A stretch of DNA of 64,000 bases. It comes from Brachypterus glaber (lineage: Eukaryota > Arthropoda > Insecta > Coleoptera > Kateretidae). Below the pieces are notes generated by a model. That model ran no database searches. It was not told where the DNA came from and saw nothing but the letters and a program-made list of their open reading frames with translations. The stretch is taken from assembly GCA_958510825.1 (NCBI GenBank), contig OY294047.1, forward strand, positions 5,456,001-5,520,000, in the 5' to 3' direction. The position numbers were made by a program, and so were the translations under genes. Positions 54,895 through 63,694 of this stretch are shown one piece after another (position 1 is the first letter of the stretch; each line of letters starts with the position of its first letter).

Positions 54895-55055
54895 TATTTA
54901 TCTATATTTGAGTGGCTGGGAATGATATAAATTACTGCAAATATCTTTCGATAGGTTACGATTCGACAATGACATTTAGAGACGAAAAATACACATCTCC
55001 AATTATCTTTTTCTCTATTAAGTTTTTCCGACAGCTGAAAATTATTTCCTTCAAA
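54895..55055 (-). pseudogene. Relic FLYWCH exon R1, truncated by a repeat
   Basis: On the minus strand the segment reads FEGNNFQLS...DNWRC...SKCHCRIVT, a recognisable FLYWCH first half with W, C and C in register. The H-N-H is degraded (IPSHSN) and there is no normal tail. The exon start (G-x-x-Y-F...P-K-L) is missing: the sequence switches at about 55,055 into the repeat that also occurs at 40.2-40.75 kb, and on the other side a long-inverted-repeat element ends at about 54,893. Insertions on both sides explain the loss. Confidence 0.7.
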
Positions 55056-55530
55056 TAGGTACTTTGGTACGGTTACAAAGGGCGCAACTCGTTTTCACCA
55101 CCCATTGTAACCGCAACAAAATAAATATGAAAATTCATAAAATATAAAACTTATAGAGAATTTCAAGAGCTACAAGTTTGCTCATAACCACTTTTAACCT
55201 CCGATGTTTAATTTGGCTGAAAACTCGAAAAAAAAAAATTTTAGCCACATGGCCATATTTGAATATTTATAACTCGATTGTCATTAATATAATAAAAAAA
55301 TGATCCAAACAAGACTTGTTCGAATTTATTTCCTTAACAAAATTGGTCATACACAGTTTTATCGTAAGATGGATATTTAGCGAGATTACCGCTCTCATCC
55401 CTAAAATTATAGATAGCGGACATTCCTTAGGCAAATCACCGGGAAAAACTAACAGGAGTGTATTGTTACTATCCACTACTACCCTTTAAAATATCAGCCC
55501 GTGTACATTTATTGCAATTTAACATAGGAA
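55056..55530. repeat. Repeat P, copy 2
   Basis: Starts AGGTACTTTGGTACGGTTACA and runs in parallel with 40,190-40,750. It truncates relic exon R1. Confidence 0.6.
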
Positions 55531-55761
55531 TTTTTCGTTATTTGACTGGACTAGATCAATTATTACAGGTGAAGTATTTACATTACCAAAAGGGGTTTGG
55601 GGAAAATACATTTTTTTACAAAAATTCGAAAATTGCTATACATCTATATGTAAAAAGAAAAACCCCCATGGGTATTTAAGATTGCTAAAATTGAATCTGG
55701 TAATAAATTTTTCTTTATCCCCGTGGGGGTGAGGGGCACTTTTCTTGAAAATTGGTATATT

Positions 55762-56106
55762 GGGGTTTTGAGGTTGCTAAAACTGAATCTTAAAATAAAA
55801 TTTTTCTAAATCCTGAGGGACAGGGAGTGTATTTGGGGTTTTTAAGGTTTCTGAAAGTGAATCTGATAATAAAAAATAAAAAATTCACGCGCGGACTTGA
55901 AAAGTCCAAACTCCACCCCCTGAGGGGCGGGGGGTAGTTTTCTTGAAAATTGATATATTGAGGGTTTTGAGGTTGCTAAAACTGAATCTTAAAATAAAAT
56001 TTTTCTAAATCCTGAGGGACAGGGAGTGTATTTGGGGTTTTTAAGGTTTCTGAAAGTGAATCTGATAATAAAAAATAAAAAATTCACGCGCGGACTTGAA
56101 AAGTGG
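55762..56106. repeat. Direct duplication of ~145 bp at 201-bp spacing
   Basis: GGGTTTTGAGGTTGCTAAAAC to CACGCGCGGACTTGAAAAG occurs at 55,762-55,906 and again, seemingly identically, at 55,963-56,106, with a related unit at 55,670-55,760. The flanking CACCCCCTGAGGGGCGG recurs at 6.06 kb. Confidence 0.75.
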
Positions 56107-56119
56107 GAAAGCTCTTTTA

Positions 56120-56391
56120 CTAGACAGTATATTTTTTATTTCGTCTTTCAACAGAAACCAAAAGTCTCTTTGAGTTCTGAAAGTTTTTGAATAAATTACA
56201 ATGATTATGCGTCCCTCGAACAGATGCAGTTTGGCCTCTAGTAGTTATTTGGCAGCCACACTTCGTCTTATGATATTGCGTACAGCGCCAAGCTGTATAC
56301 TTGCCATTTATTTCTTTCACGCGGAAATCATTGTCTTCAAAAATGATTTTTGGATGGATATTCCTGGTAGTTGTGGTGAAGTATATAATTC
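56120..56391 (-). CDS. mod(mdg4): FLY-4: alternative terminal FLYWCH exon, mod(mdg4)-like
   Basis: Acceptor TTTAG at 56,392-56,393; starts G-I-I-Y-F-T-T-T-T-R-N-I-H-P-K, 90 residues. P14, F23, W35, C37, C45 and H62-N-H64 form the core. The start is one residue longer than FLY-1 to FLY-3 and carries a Thr run shared with FLY-5. The stop lies about 13 bases from the end of a tandemly duplicated, transposon-like 201-bp segment (55,762-56,106), so the 3' UTR of this isoform is probably repeat-derived. A Met at the middle of the exon is not a start. Confidence 0.9.
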
Positions 56392-56393
56392 CT

Positions 56394-56965
56394 AAAAAAA
56401 TAGATCATATTTTATTTGATACGGAAGCCCATGGCGATCAAGCGGGAATACATCAGCGGAATGACAGCTTTCGAATGTAGTTTTTTCGAACTTGAACTTT
56501 TCAAGTGTCATATCCAATTGAAGGCAACTCAATCAGTAGGTAATACTCCGCTTGAGCAGACAAACTGCTCTGAACAGCTTTTGAACAGCTTTTGAACAGC
56601 TTTTGAACTGCTATTGAACTGCTTTGAATTGTCCTAACTAGTCTTTACTAGATGAAGTTTGGTCTAGTCAGGACTAGGAAAAACTTTACAGATCTTAGTA
56701 ATTTGATTGGACTTTTTAGATCATTTTGTCCTAACTTCTCAGATAGAACTAAGTATAGTACTGTAGATTCTACAGTACTACACCTATTTAAATTAGTATA
56801 GAATAGAATAGAATAGAATTTTATTGCCACTTAAATCTACATAAGCAAATTACAGGCAGACGTCATAAATAATTACATAATTTTAAATGAGTTTTCATAA
56901 TTTAAATAACACAGGCATAAAAAAGAAGAATTTAATACTTTAGCAGCTGTTTTTTTGTTTTCAAT
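56394..56965. other. No gene; short minisatellite
   Basis: (GAACAGCTTTT)n at 56,570-56,632. An imperfect palindrome around TAGTACTGTAGATTCTACAGTACTA lies at 56,755-56,780. Confidence 0.5.
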
Positions 56966-57011
56966 TATAGGTTTATTTATAAAGAACTTTCACTTTCGGG
57001 TTTAGACCGTG

Positions 57012-57073
57012 TTAATGGATTTTTTCTTTCCGACGTTTCGTCTCTTACTACTAGAGACATCTTCAGGGATTAA
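57012..57073 (-). ncRNA. Hammerhead ribozyme motif in Penelope terminal repeat
   Basis: The minus strand reads TTAATCC-CTGAAGA-T-GTCTC...GAGAC-GAAAC-GTC-GG...ATTAA. CTGAAGA and GAAA are the conserved core, GTCTC/GAGAC is helix II, ACGT is the minimal helix III with C as cleavage site, and CC/GG plus TTAAT/ATTAA form helix I. An extra T follows CTGAAGA, which is non-canonical. Hammerheads in Penelope terminal repeats are established; this instance is inferred from base pairing. Confidence 0.65.
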
Positions 57074-57109
57074 TCTGAAACTAAGTTTCGAATCAACTTG
57101 TGTCACTAT

Positions 57110-57760
57110 TTATGACGAGTTGTGGTTATTCACCCGTGACGAGGTTTTTCCTATCAAAGACTTCCATATTGCAGGTAAGTGGTAACCAGTGTCCCGATTG
57201 ATATTGTTAGGATGCTTGATGATTTCTATCGATTCCCGTATCTTCCTTGGCATTTTTCTGTTTTCTGTTAATATTTGTTTTGTTTCAGACAAATTGATTT
57301 TATGACCTGTTTCATGTACATGTTCGGCTACTGCCGATAAGGAAATTTGTTTCTTTCTTATATTGCGCTCATGCTCTTGAAGTCTTGTAGAAATTTTTCT
57401 CTTAGTTTCACCTATGTAAACCGTACCACAGGAGCAGGGTATTTTATATACGCCTTCTGAACTCAGGGGTATTTTTTCTTTTGTTGAAGTCAAACATTGA
57501 CCTAATTTTTGGTTGGACCGAAATATAGGCTTAATATTTGACTTCTTCAAAAGTTTACCTATTTTATCCGTGATACCGCTTACATAGGGAAGTATAACTT
57601 GTGTCTGTCTGTCATTGTCACTATTGTCCTGTTGTTTGGGTCTGGAATTTCTGTATTTGTATATGGTCTTATTAATGTCTTTTTTGGTATAACCGTTCAT
57701 GGTCAAGGCTTTGGTTAGTTTAAGGAGTTCTGTGTCTAGGGAATTCTTGTCTGAAATCAT
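57110..57760 (-). CDS. Penelope-like element GIY-YIG endonuclease fragment
   Basis: 216 residues from the C-terminal part of a Penelope-like retroelement polyprotein. YKIPCSCGTVYIGETKRKIS is the GIY-YIG-type endonuclease signature with its CxC; SAVAEHVHETGH follows as in Penelope/Poseidon-type elements, and TGYHLPAIWKSLI is near the end. The reverse transcriptase is missing, so the copy is 5'-truncated. It lies inside the element 56,978-57,826. The first Met is not a native start. Confidence 0.85.
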   Translation of the reverse strand: MISDKNSLDTELLKLTKALTMNGYTKKDINKTIYKYRNSRPKQQDNSDNDRQTQVILPYVSGITDKIGKLLKKSNIKPIFRSNQKLGQCLTSTKEKIPLSSEGVYKIPCSCGTVYIGETKRKISTRLQEHERNIRKKQISLSAVAEHVHETGHKINLSETKQILTENRKMPRKIRESIEIIKHPNNINRDTGYHLPAIWKSLIGKTSSRVNNHNSS

Positions 57761-57996
57761 GAAAGCCCTAAACCCGAAAGTGAAAGTTCTTTATATCTTA
57801 ATGGCCGTGAAAGCTTAAAATCTAAATATAGGTTTATTATTAATAGTTATAGTGATGATAAGAGTTACTTTCATGATTTGTTATCTTTAATAGTAATTTT
57901 GTATTTTTGTCCCATTCAATAATACCGTTTTCTTAAATGGGACGTAAAGTTACGTTTTTTTTTAATGCTTGTAGTTTTGGTAAAAATAAATAATAA

Positions 57997-58540
57997 TGGC
58001 AGACTAACATCTCTACTCTAAATTTCTCTACTCCCTAACATCCCTACTCCATAACATCCCTACTCCACAACAACTCTACTCCGTAACATCTCTACTCCAT
58101 AACATCTCTACTCCGTAACAACTCTACTCCACACTATAGACACTCGATTAGCCACTTGTCTTAACTCAAAAGAATATTTGTCACTGTCAAAAATGAATTC
58201 AGTTTATTAATTACTTACATATTAGTGCATGTTAAGAGTACGCGGTCATTGTTGCTTTTAGAATAATTCATTTATGATTGTTCTAGATTTACATTTAAAG
58301 ATAAACGTTTTCTAGGAAAAAAATAAAATAATCTAGAAGAAGAAGATTCTTTGTTCTTTGAACTGCTCATTTATTATTAAGTGGCTAATAAAGTGCATAT
58401 AGTGTGGAGTAGAGTTGTTACGGAGTAGAGATGTTATGGAGTAGAGATGTTACGGAGTAGAGTTGTTGTGGAGTAGGGATGTTATGGAGTAGGGATGTTA
58501 GGGAGTAGAGAAATTTAGAGTAGAGATGTTAGTCTGCCAT
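57997..58540. mobile_element. Fold-back element Q with 16-bp minisatellite arms
   Basis: TGGCAGACTAACATCTCTAC...GTAGAGATGTTAGTCTGCCA. Each arm contains about eight copies of a 16-bp unit (TCTACTCCATAACATC and variants) in mirror order, and AGTGTGGAGTAGAGTTGTT at the inner border. The unpaired centre is about 210 bp. Confidence 0.85.
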
Positions 58541-58797
58541 AATAATTAGGTTTAAAACTTGGACTGTGTTCTTTTGTTTTAAAATTTGATAACTAGCAAA
58601 GATCGAATATACTGTCATTTTGAAACAACAAACAACCATTTAAGTAGTTACTATAACAATTAACATTTAACAATTAACAATTAACATTTAAGACGGTTCC
58701 TACGAAGATTTATTGATGTCAAAATTATTTATTTTTTTTTTAAGTACTTCAAATGTCTGTAAAAGTTTAAACTTGGTTCAATACTATGTCTAATATA

Positions 58798-59528
58798 CAG
58801 TGCGGTCCAAAAGTCACCCCCCCCTTTTAACTTTTGAACGAGTTGAGATATCGACTTCAAATTTAGAACTCTTAAATAAGACAACTTAAACTATCTTTTA
58901 GCATATATTTGATATTTTCAGCTCTTAAAATGTGGGCAGGAGGGCATGGGGGATATTTTTTTAAATGGAAAGGGGGGTCGTGTGATACATCATTTTAAAG
59001 TCTTTAAAATTCTCTATATAACCATATATTGTTAAATTTTTTAAACATGTTTTTTAAGGTTTTGATTTTTCAGTTTTTTGTGCTAAAAAAATAATTTTTT
59101 AAGTTTTTTTTTGTTAATTTTTATTTATGTCAACTAAAATTAGTTGAAAAGTATAATTTACTTTTTTTCATTATGAAATTTGGCATTTTTAAAAAATTGT
59201 TTGGATTTTTTAGAGAAATTTTGACAAAAATACCCATTTTCAACCCTATTTTAAACCCAAAAAAAATGTTTAAAAAAAATTAAAAATATACAGTTAAATG
59301 GAGAATTTTATAAGCTTTAAAATGATGTATAACACGACCCACCTTTCCATTTAAAAAAATGTCGCCCCATGCCCCCCTGCTCACATTTTAAGAGCTAAAA
59401 GTATTAAATATATGCTTAAAGATAGTTTAACTTTTCTTATTTAAGAGTTCTAAATTTTAAGTCGATTTCTAAACTCGTTCAAAAGTTAAGAGGGGGGGGG
59501 GGGGGGTTTGGACTTTTGGACCGCTCTG
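58798..59528. mobile_element. TE-D, copy 3
   Basis: CAGTGCGGTCCAAAAGTCACC to GGACTTTTGGACCGCTCTGTA; the G-run near the right end is long (about 14). Flanks FLY-3 on its downstream side. Confidence 0.85.
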
Positions 59529-59594
59529 TATGTATAATTTTTTGATGTAGGAAAGTTTATTGGTATGGTAATTTTTATTTATGTAAATATTAAA

Positions 59595-59875
59595 TTATAT
59601 GTTATATACATTTATTACATTCTTCAATCTCCGACATACGTTAACCGTTTGGCTTTTTAAATCATCAATATCCAGGCGAGTGGGCGTGTGATTATGGAAC
59701 CCCCTTACTGTGATGTTGGAACCACTTGAAGTAATATGACAACGGCATTTTCTTTAATGATATGACGTGCAACGCCAAGAAGTCGTGCTTTTCGACTTAC
59801 TGTTTATAGAATACATGTTATTTTCGAAAATCATCTTTGGTAGTTTTTTTGCTGTTACATCGAAATAGATAACAC
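59595..59875 (-). pseudogene. mod(mdg4): FLY-3: FLYWCH exon with one in-frame stop
   Basis: Acceptor TATAG is at 59,876-59,877 and the exon opens G-V-I-Y-F-D-V. It aligns without gaps to FLY-1 and FLY-2 (P13, F17, W34, C36, C44, H61-N-H63) and runs to a natural stop at 59,595. Residue 41, where siblings have Lys (AAA), is TAA at 59,754-59,756. Nothing else is broken, so the change is recent, polymorphic or a base error. If real, the isoform stops after the first Cys and has no finger. The exon sits between two copies of the same long-inverted-repeat element (58,798-59,528 and 60,264-60,968). Confidence 0.85.
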
Positions 59876-60263
59876 CTATAAAATAATAAAATTATTAATC
59901 TAAACATGAATAAAGGGAACATAAATGTAGCATTAAAAGACTACAAGGTTCCAATTCCAATTCCATATTAATTTTTGGCTTTTTCCTTCCGGATAATTAG
60001 CCACTAACTTCTATTATTCTTTGAGTTATGCTAGAGTAATGAGAACCCTCTGGACGTATCCAAGCACAATACCTTTTTGGACTTGGATACGTCCAGACGG
60101 TTCCCAGCTAAAAGGGTATTAGCCTATTTTGGTACATCCTGCATCATGATGCATCAGGTAGTGGGGCTTGGGGCTCTGAGTCCCCGATAATCAAAATCGA
60201 ATTCATTGGAAACTGGATACGCTCGAATTTGAAAGAGAATTTATTTGTATAAGGGCCATTATA

Positions 60264-60968
60264 CAGAGCGGTCCAAAAGTCACCCCCCCTCTTAACTTTT
60301 GAACCAGTTGAGTTATCGACTTCAAATTTGTAACTTTTAAATAAGACAACTTAAACTATCTTTTAGCATATATTTAATACTTTCAGCTCTTAAAATGTGG
60401 GCAGGGGGGCATGGGGGACATTTTTTTAAATGAAAAGGGGGGTAGTGTAATACATCATTTTAAAGCTTATAAAATTCTCCATTTAACTCCATATTTTTAA
60501 ATTAAAAAAAAAATTGGGTTTAAAATGGGGTTGAAAATGGGTATTAATGTCAAAATTCCTCTAAAAAAACAAATAATTTTTTTAAAAATGCCTAATTTAT
60601 TCATAAAAAAATGTTAATTATACTTTTAAACTAATTTTAGTTGACATAAATAAAAATTTATAAAAAAAACTTAAAAAATCGAATGTTTTAGCACAAAAAA
60701 AATTGAAAAATCAAAACCTTAAAAAACATTTTTAAAAAATTTAAAAATGTTAGTTTAAATAGAGAATTTTATAAGCTTTAAAATGATGTATCCCTTTCCA
60801 TTTAAAAAATGTCCCCCCATGCCCCCCTGCCCACATTTTAAGAGCTGAAAATATCAAATATATGCTAAAAGATAGTTTAACTTGTCATATTTAAGAGTTC
60901 TAAATTTGAAGTCGATATCTCAACTCGTTCAAAAGTTAAAAGGGGGGGTGACTTTTGGACCGCACTGT
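60264..60968. mobile_element. TE-D, copy 4
   Basis: CAGAGCGGTCCAAAAGTCACC to GGTGACTTTTGGACCGCACTGTA. Flanks FLY-3 on its upstream side. Very close to the 54-kb copy. Confidence 0.85.
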
Positions 60969-61187
60969 ATATTTTTACCTAAAAGTAAAGTATCTGTTAA
61001 CTTTACCGATGGGATTAATGCCAAGTGAATGCTCTATTACTAAAACAAGTTTATTTCATACTAGAAAAATATACATGTTACAGGAACACATTTTATAAAT
61101 ACAACACACCAAATAACTAAATTAAATCATTAATTAAAATATCAGTTAAGACCTTTATAAAGCTGGCTAGATTATTTTTTCTTCATA

Positions 61188-61450
61188 TTAAACAGGATGA
61201 TTTTTTCTGTATACATTAACTATTTGAAAAATGGAACTATCGTAATTTTCTAAACTATCTGGGTGATTATGATACCCTTTTACAGTTACAGTCCTTCCAG
61301 AAGAAACTATGCTACATTTGCATCTAGTTTTATAATAAGATACACATCTCCAAATTGTTTTGTTTTTCCAGTTTCCATTTACAGCAAAATTATTATTTTC
61401 AAATATAAGCTTCGGATGGTTTTTAGCCGTTGATTCAAAGTATATAGTTC
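61188..61450 (-). CDS. mod(mdg4): FLY-2: alternative terminal FLYWCH exon, mod(mdg4)-like
   Basis: Acceptor TATAG at 61,451-61,452, start G-T-I-Y-F-E, 87 residues. Core residues are P13, F22, W34, C36, C44 and H61-N-H63, exactly the spacing of FLY-1; the sequence between the ligands (YYKTRCKC) is nearly identical to FLY-1, so the two look like a tandem duplicate pair. The tail ends in VYRKNHPV. The intron upstream stays open in the same frame for some 100 bases, so a plain ORF call over-extends to 61,553; the acceptor and the aligned family start show where the exon begins. Confidence 0.9.
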
Positions 61451-61452
61451 CT

Positions 61453-62534
61453 ATAAATAGAGAGTATGTTAGATTAGTTATTTTCCTACGTTCCTCTTTG
61501 AAAATGACATTTAGCACACTCTCTTGTTCTTTAGAAAACGCCTCATATCGCACTAGTTTGATATTTTTACATCACACTCGTGTGATATTTATGTATGGAG
61601 GTTTGCCTAATTTTATTTAGATATTTACCTCGTAGATTCTACGAATTTTATTCATCTTGTTTTATAAACCATTTTCCACCTTTAACCACAGCCTTTTTTG
61701 ATATATTTTATGTTTTTTAATCCAAATATTTCTGTTTTTCATGTCAAAAATAGAAACTGTAGTTATAACGTTACTATTTTGACCACTACTGTCCAGTCTA
61801 GACAGTCTAGATCTTATAAAAATTACTTATTTTTTTATTTAGTTTCCTTATATTACATAAAAAACATCAAAATACACAGTATTTTTCTTATGAAATGTAA
61901 AGCGGTACAATTTTACTATCTTATATGGCAGCATAACCACAGAAATCTAATTTAATAAGCAAACTCAATTTTGCATTTATTTAGGAATAGGCAACCCATT
62001 AAAAAGCTATGTATTGTATTAAATATAAAACCAAGAAAACTAAAGCTAAAAGGAAATTATATTTCCTCTTTGACATACATACATATATAAATTTGAATAC
62101 TATTTATAATTTTTTGTGCTTTGTTTTTCTGAAAAATTAATAAAAATTAGAAAATTTTAAAATAAGAAACTTCATATTTTTTCGGGATCGTAGGAAAAAT
62201 AGTGTACATAACTCGTTGGAAAGTGTATTTCATACACTCGTGGGGTTTCCTCACTCGCCTGGCGGCTCGTTCGTAATCCTTCCCACCCGCGTGAAATATG
62301 TCACTTTCCACACTAGTTATGTAATATACTATTACATTGCCTATAAAATGGCGGTTTCGGTTTCACTTCCGGTTTCTTTAGTCTAGTTGAAAAAGAAGCC
62401 GGTATATGTCCAATTGGACATTAGATTTGAATTAAGCGCCTCAAAATGCATAAGAATGAATAGGTCCCTACCCCAGGACAATACACTTTTTTCATTTTGT
62501 GTTGTTTAATGCCTGAGTTATAAGTTTCCACTTT
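61453..62534. other. Intron, no gene seen
   Basis: 62,185-62,335 is a GC-richer dyad (GGCGGCTCGTTCGTAATCC) like the right end of TE-B. 62,440-62,500 carries a fragment like element L (CATAAGAATGAATAGGTCCC). Confidence 0.45.
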
Positions 62535-62812
62535 CTAAAGATAAAAAATTGGCTTGCGCTTATTTTTTCTAAATACTTTAACCACTTGATTAGTCTCATT
62601 TTCGTAATTTTTAAAAATTTCGGAGTGATTATGAAATCCTTTTATAGTTACAGTGTCCCCAGTGGTGGCCAGATCACATTTACATCTGGTTTTGTAATAG
62701 GAACAACATCTCCATATCGTTCCATTCCTCCTTTTTTGATTAACAACAAAATCGTTGTCTTCAAAAATTAGCTTTGGATTATTTTTGGTTGTTGTTTCAA
62801 AATAAATAATTC
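62535..62812 (-). CDS. mod(mdg4): FLY-1: alternative terminal FLYWCH exon, mod(mdg4)-like
   Basis: First FLYWCH exon in transcription order. The acceptor (TATAG) is at 62,813-62,814; the exon adds GA to an upstream phase-1 base, giving Gly-Ile-Ile-Tyr-Phe. It encodes 92 residues: P13-K14, F22, W34, C36, C44 and H61-N-H63 are the FLYWCH core and zinc ligands, followed by a basic tail (RKNKRKP). In mod(mdg4) such exons give each BTB-protein isoform its own C-terminal protein- or chromatin-binding module. Closest relative in the window is FLY-2 (same spacing, GFHNH/GYHNH, similar tail). The initiator Met lies in upstream exons outside the window. The FLYWCH call is certain; the locus name rests on architecture. 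Confidence 0.9.
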
Positions 62813-62814
62813 CT

Positions 62815-63694
62815 ATAAATAAATGTATATTAGTAAAATAATTTTCTTTTAGCACGACCAAGGGAATAAAAATCACGGCAACCTTGATAATATTAAAATA
62901 TTATACTTACTATGTGCTTTGCTGGTTCAAAAATTAGGTTTGGTGGTGTTTTGTAATAAATTAGCGATTCAAAACAATTTATTTGATTTTAACAAAGAAA
63001 ACCTTTAAAAATAACATTGTTATAACAATTTATACATAACTTAAAATTTATCATCTTCGTCCATTTTTTTGGCGTTTGTGTCAACCATATTAAAAAACAA
63101 TTGAAATCGCGATAGCCATGAAACTGACTTTTCGCAATTTACAGGCATCTTGATTAAATTACGAAAATAAAACAACCGATTTTAGACGCGTGGTTTTTAA
63201 TTTTAATTTTATCTACCTACCTAAATTATGTTTGGTCCTGCAAAAAATAGTGTATATACCTCAAGACTAAACTTTGCTGTTTTAGTCCCTTGCACTAATG
63301 CAGCGGGACTAAAACAACCAGTTTAGTCCCTTGGTATATAAATAACTATTGCTATATTTAATTTCTACATGTTATAAAAATACTGCTACCAAAAAAGAAT
63401 TTATACAAAAATCGAAAAAAAAAATTTTTCAATTCTTTTTAAAAATGTTTCTTTTTTGACAAAAAATTGTTGTATAAATGCCTTTATTAAAAGATCCTAG
63501 AAAGTATATAAGGATTTTATTTTTTTAACAAAATAGACTTAACCCTCTATGGCCCCTTGTTACGTTTAGGTAACATACCCAATTGGATTTATTTAAGGCA
63601 AATGTATTGGGTTTTGGGCTTTATATTGCTTTATATATCCTTTATTATGCATCTATCTACAGTTTTAATATATTTTTTGATGTCAGAGTCTAAT
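62815..63694. other. Intron, no gene seen
   Basis: 63,245-63,355 holds a palindrome (AGACTAAACTTTGCTGTTTTAG.../GGGACTAAAACAACCAGTTTAG). Otherwise AT-rich. Confidence 0.4.

Larger units (their letters stand above)
56966..57838 (-). mobile_element. Truncated Penelope-like element with 12-bp target duplication
   Basis: The element spans 56,978-57,826 on the minus strand and is bracketed by TATAGGTTTATT at 56,966-56,977 and 57,827-57,838. Its 3' part holds the terminal repeat with TTTAGACCGTGTTAA and the hammerhead-like motif; the 5' end carries a short piece of the same repeat (AACCCGAAAGTGAAAG). Related terminal-repeat copies are at 19,089-19,319 and 10,346-10,463. Confidence 0.85.
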
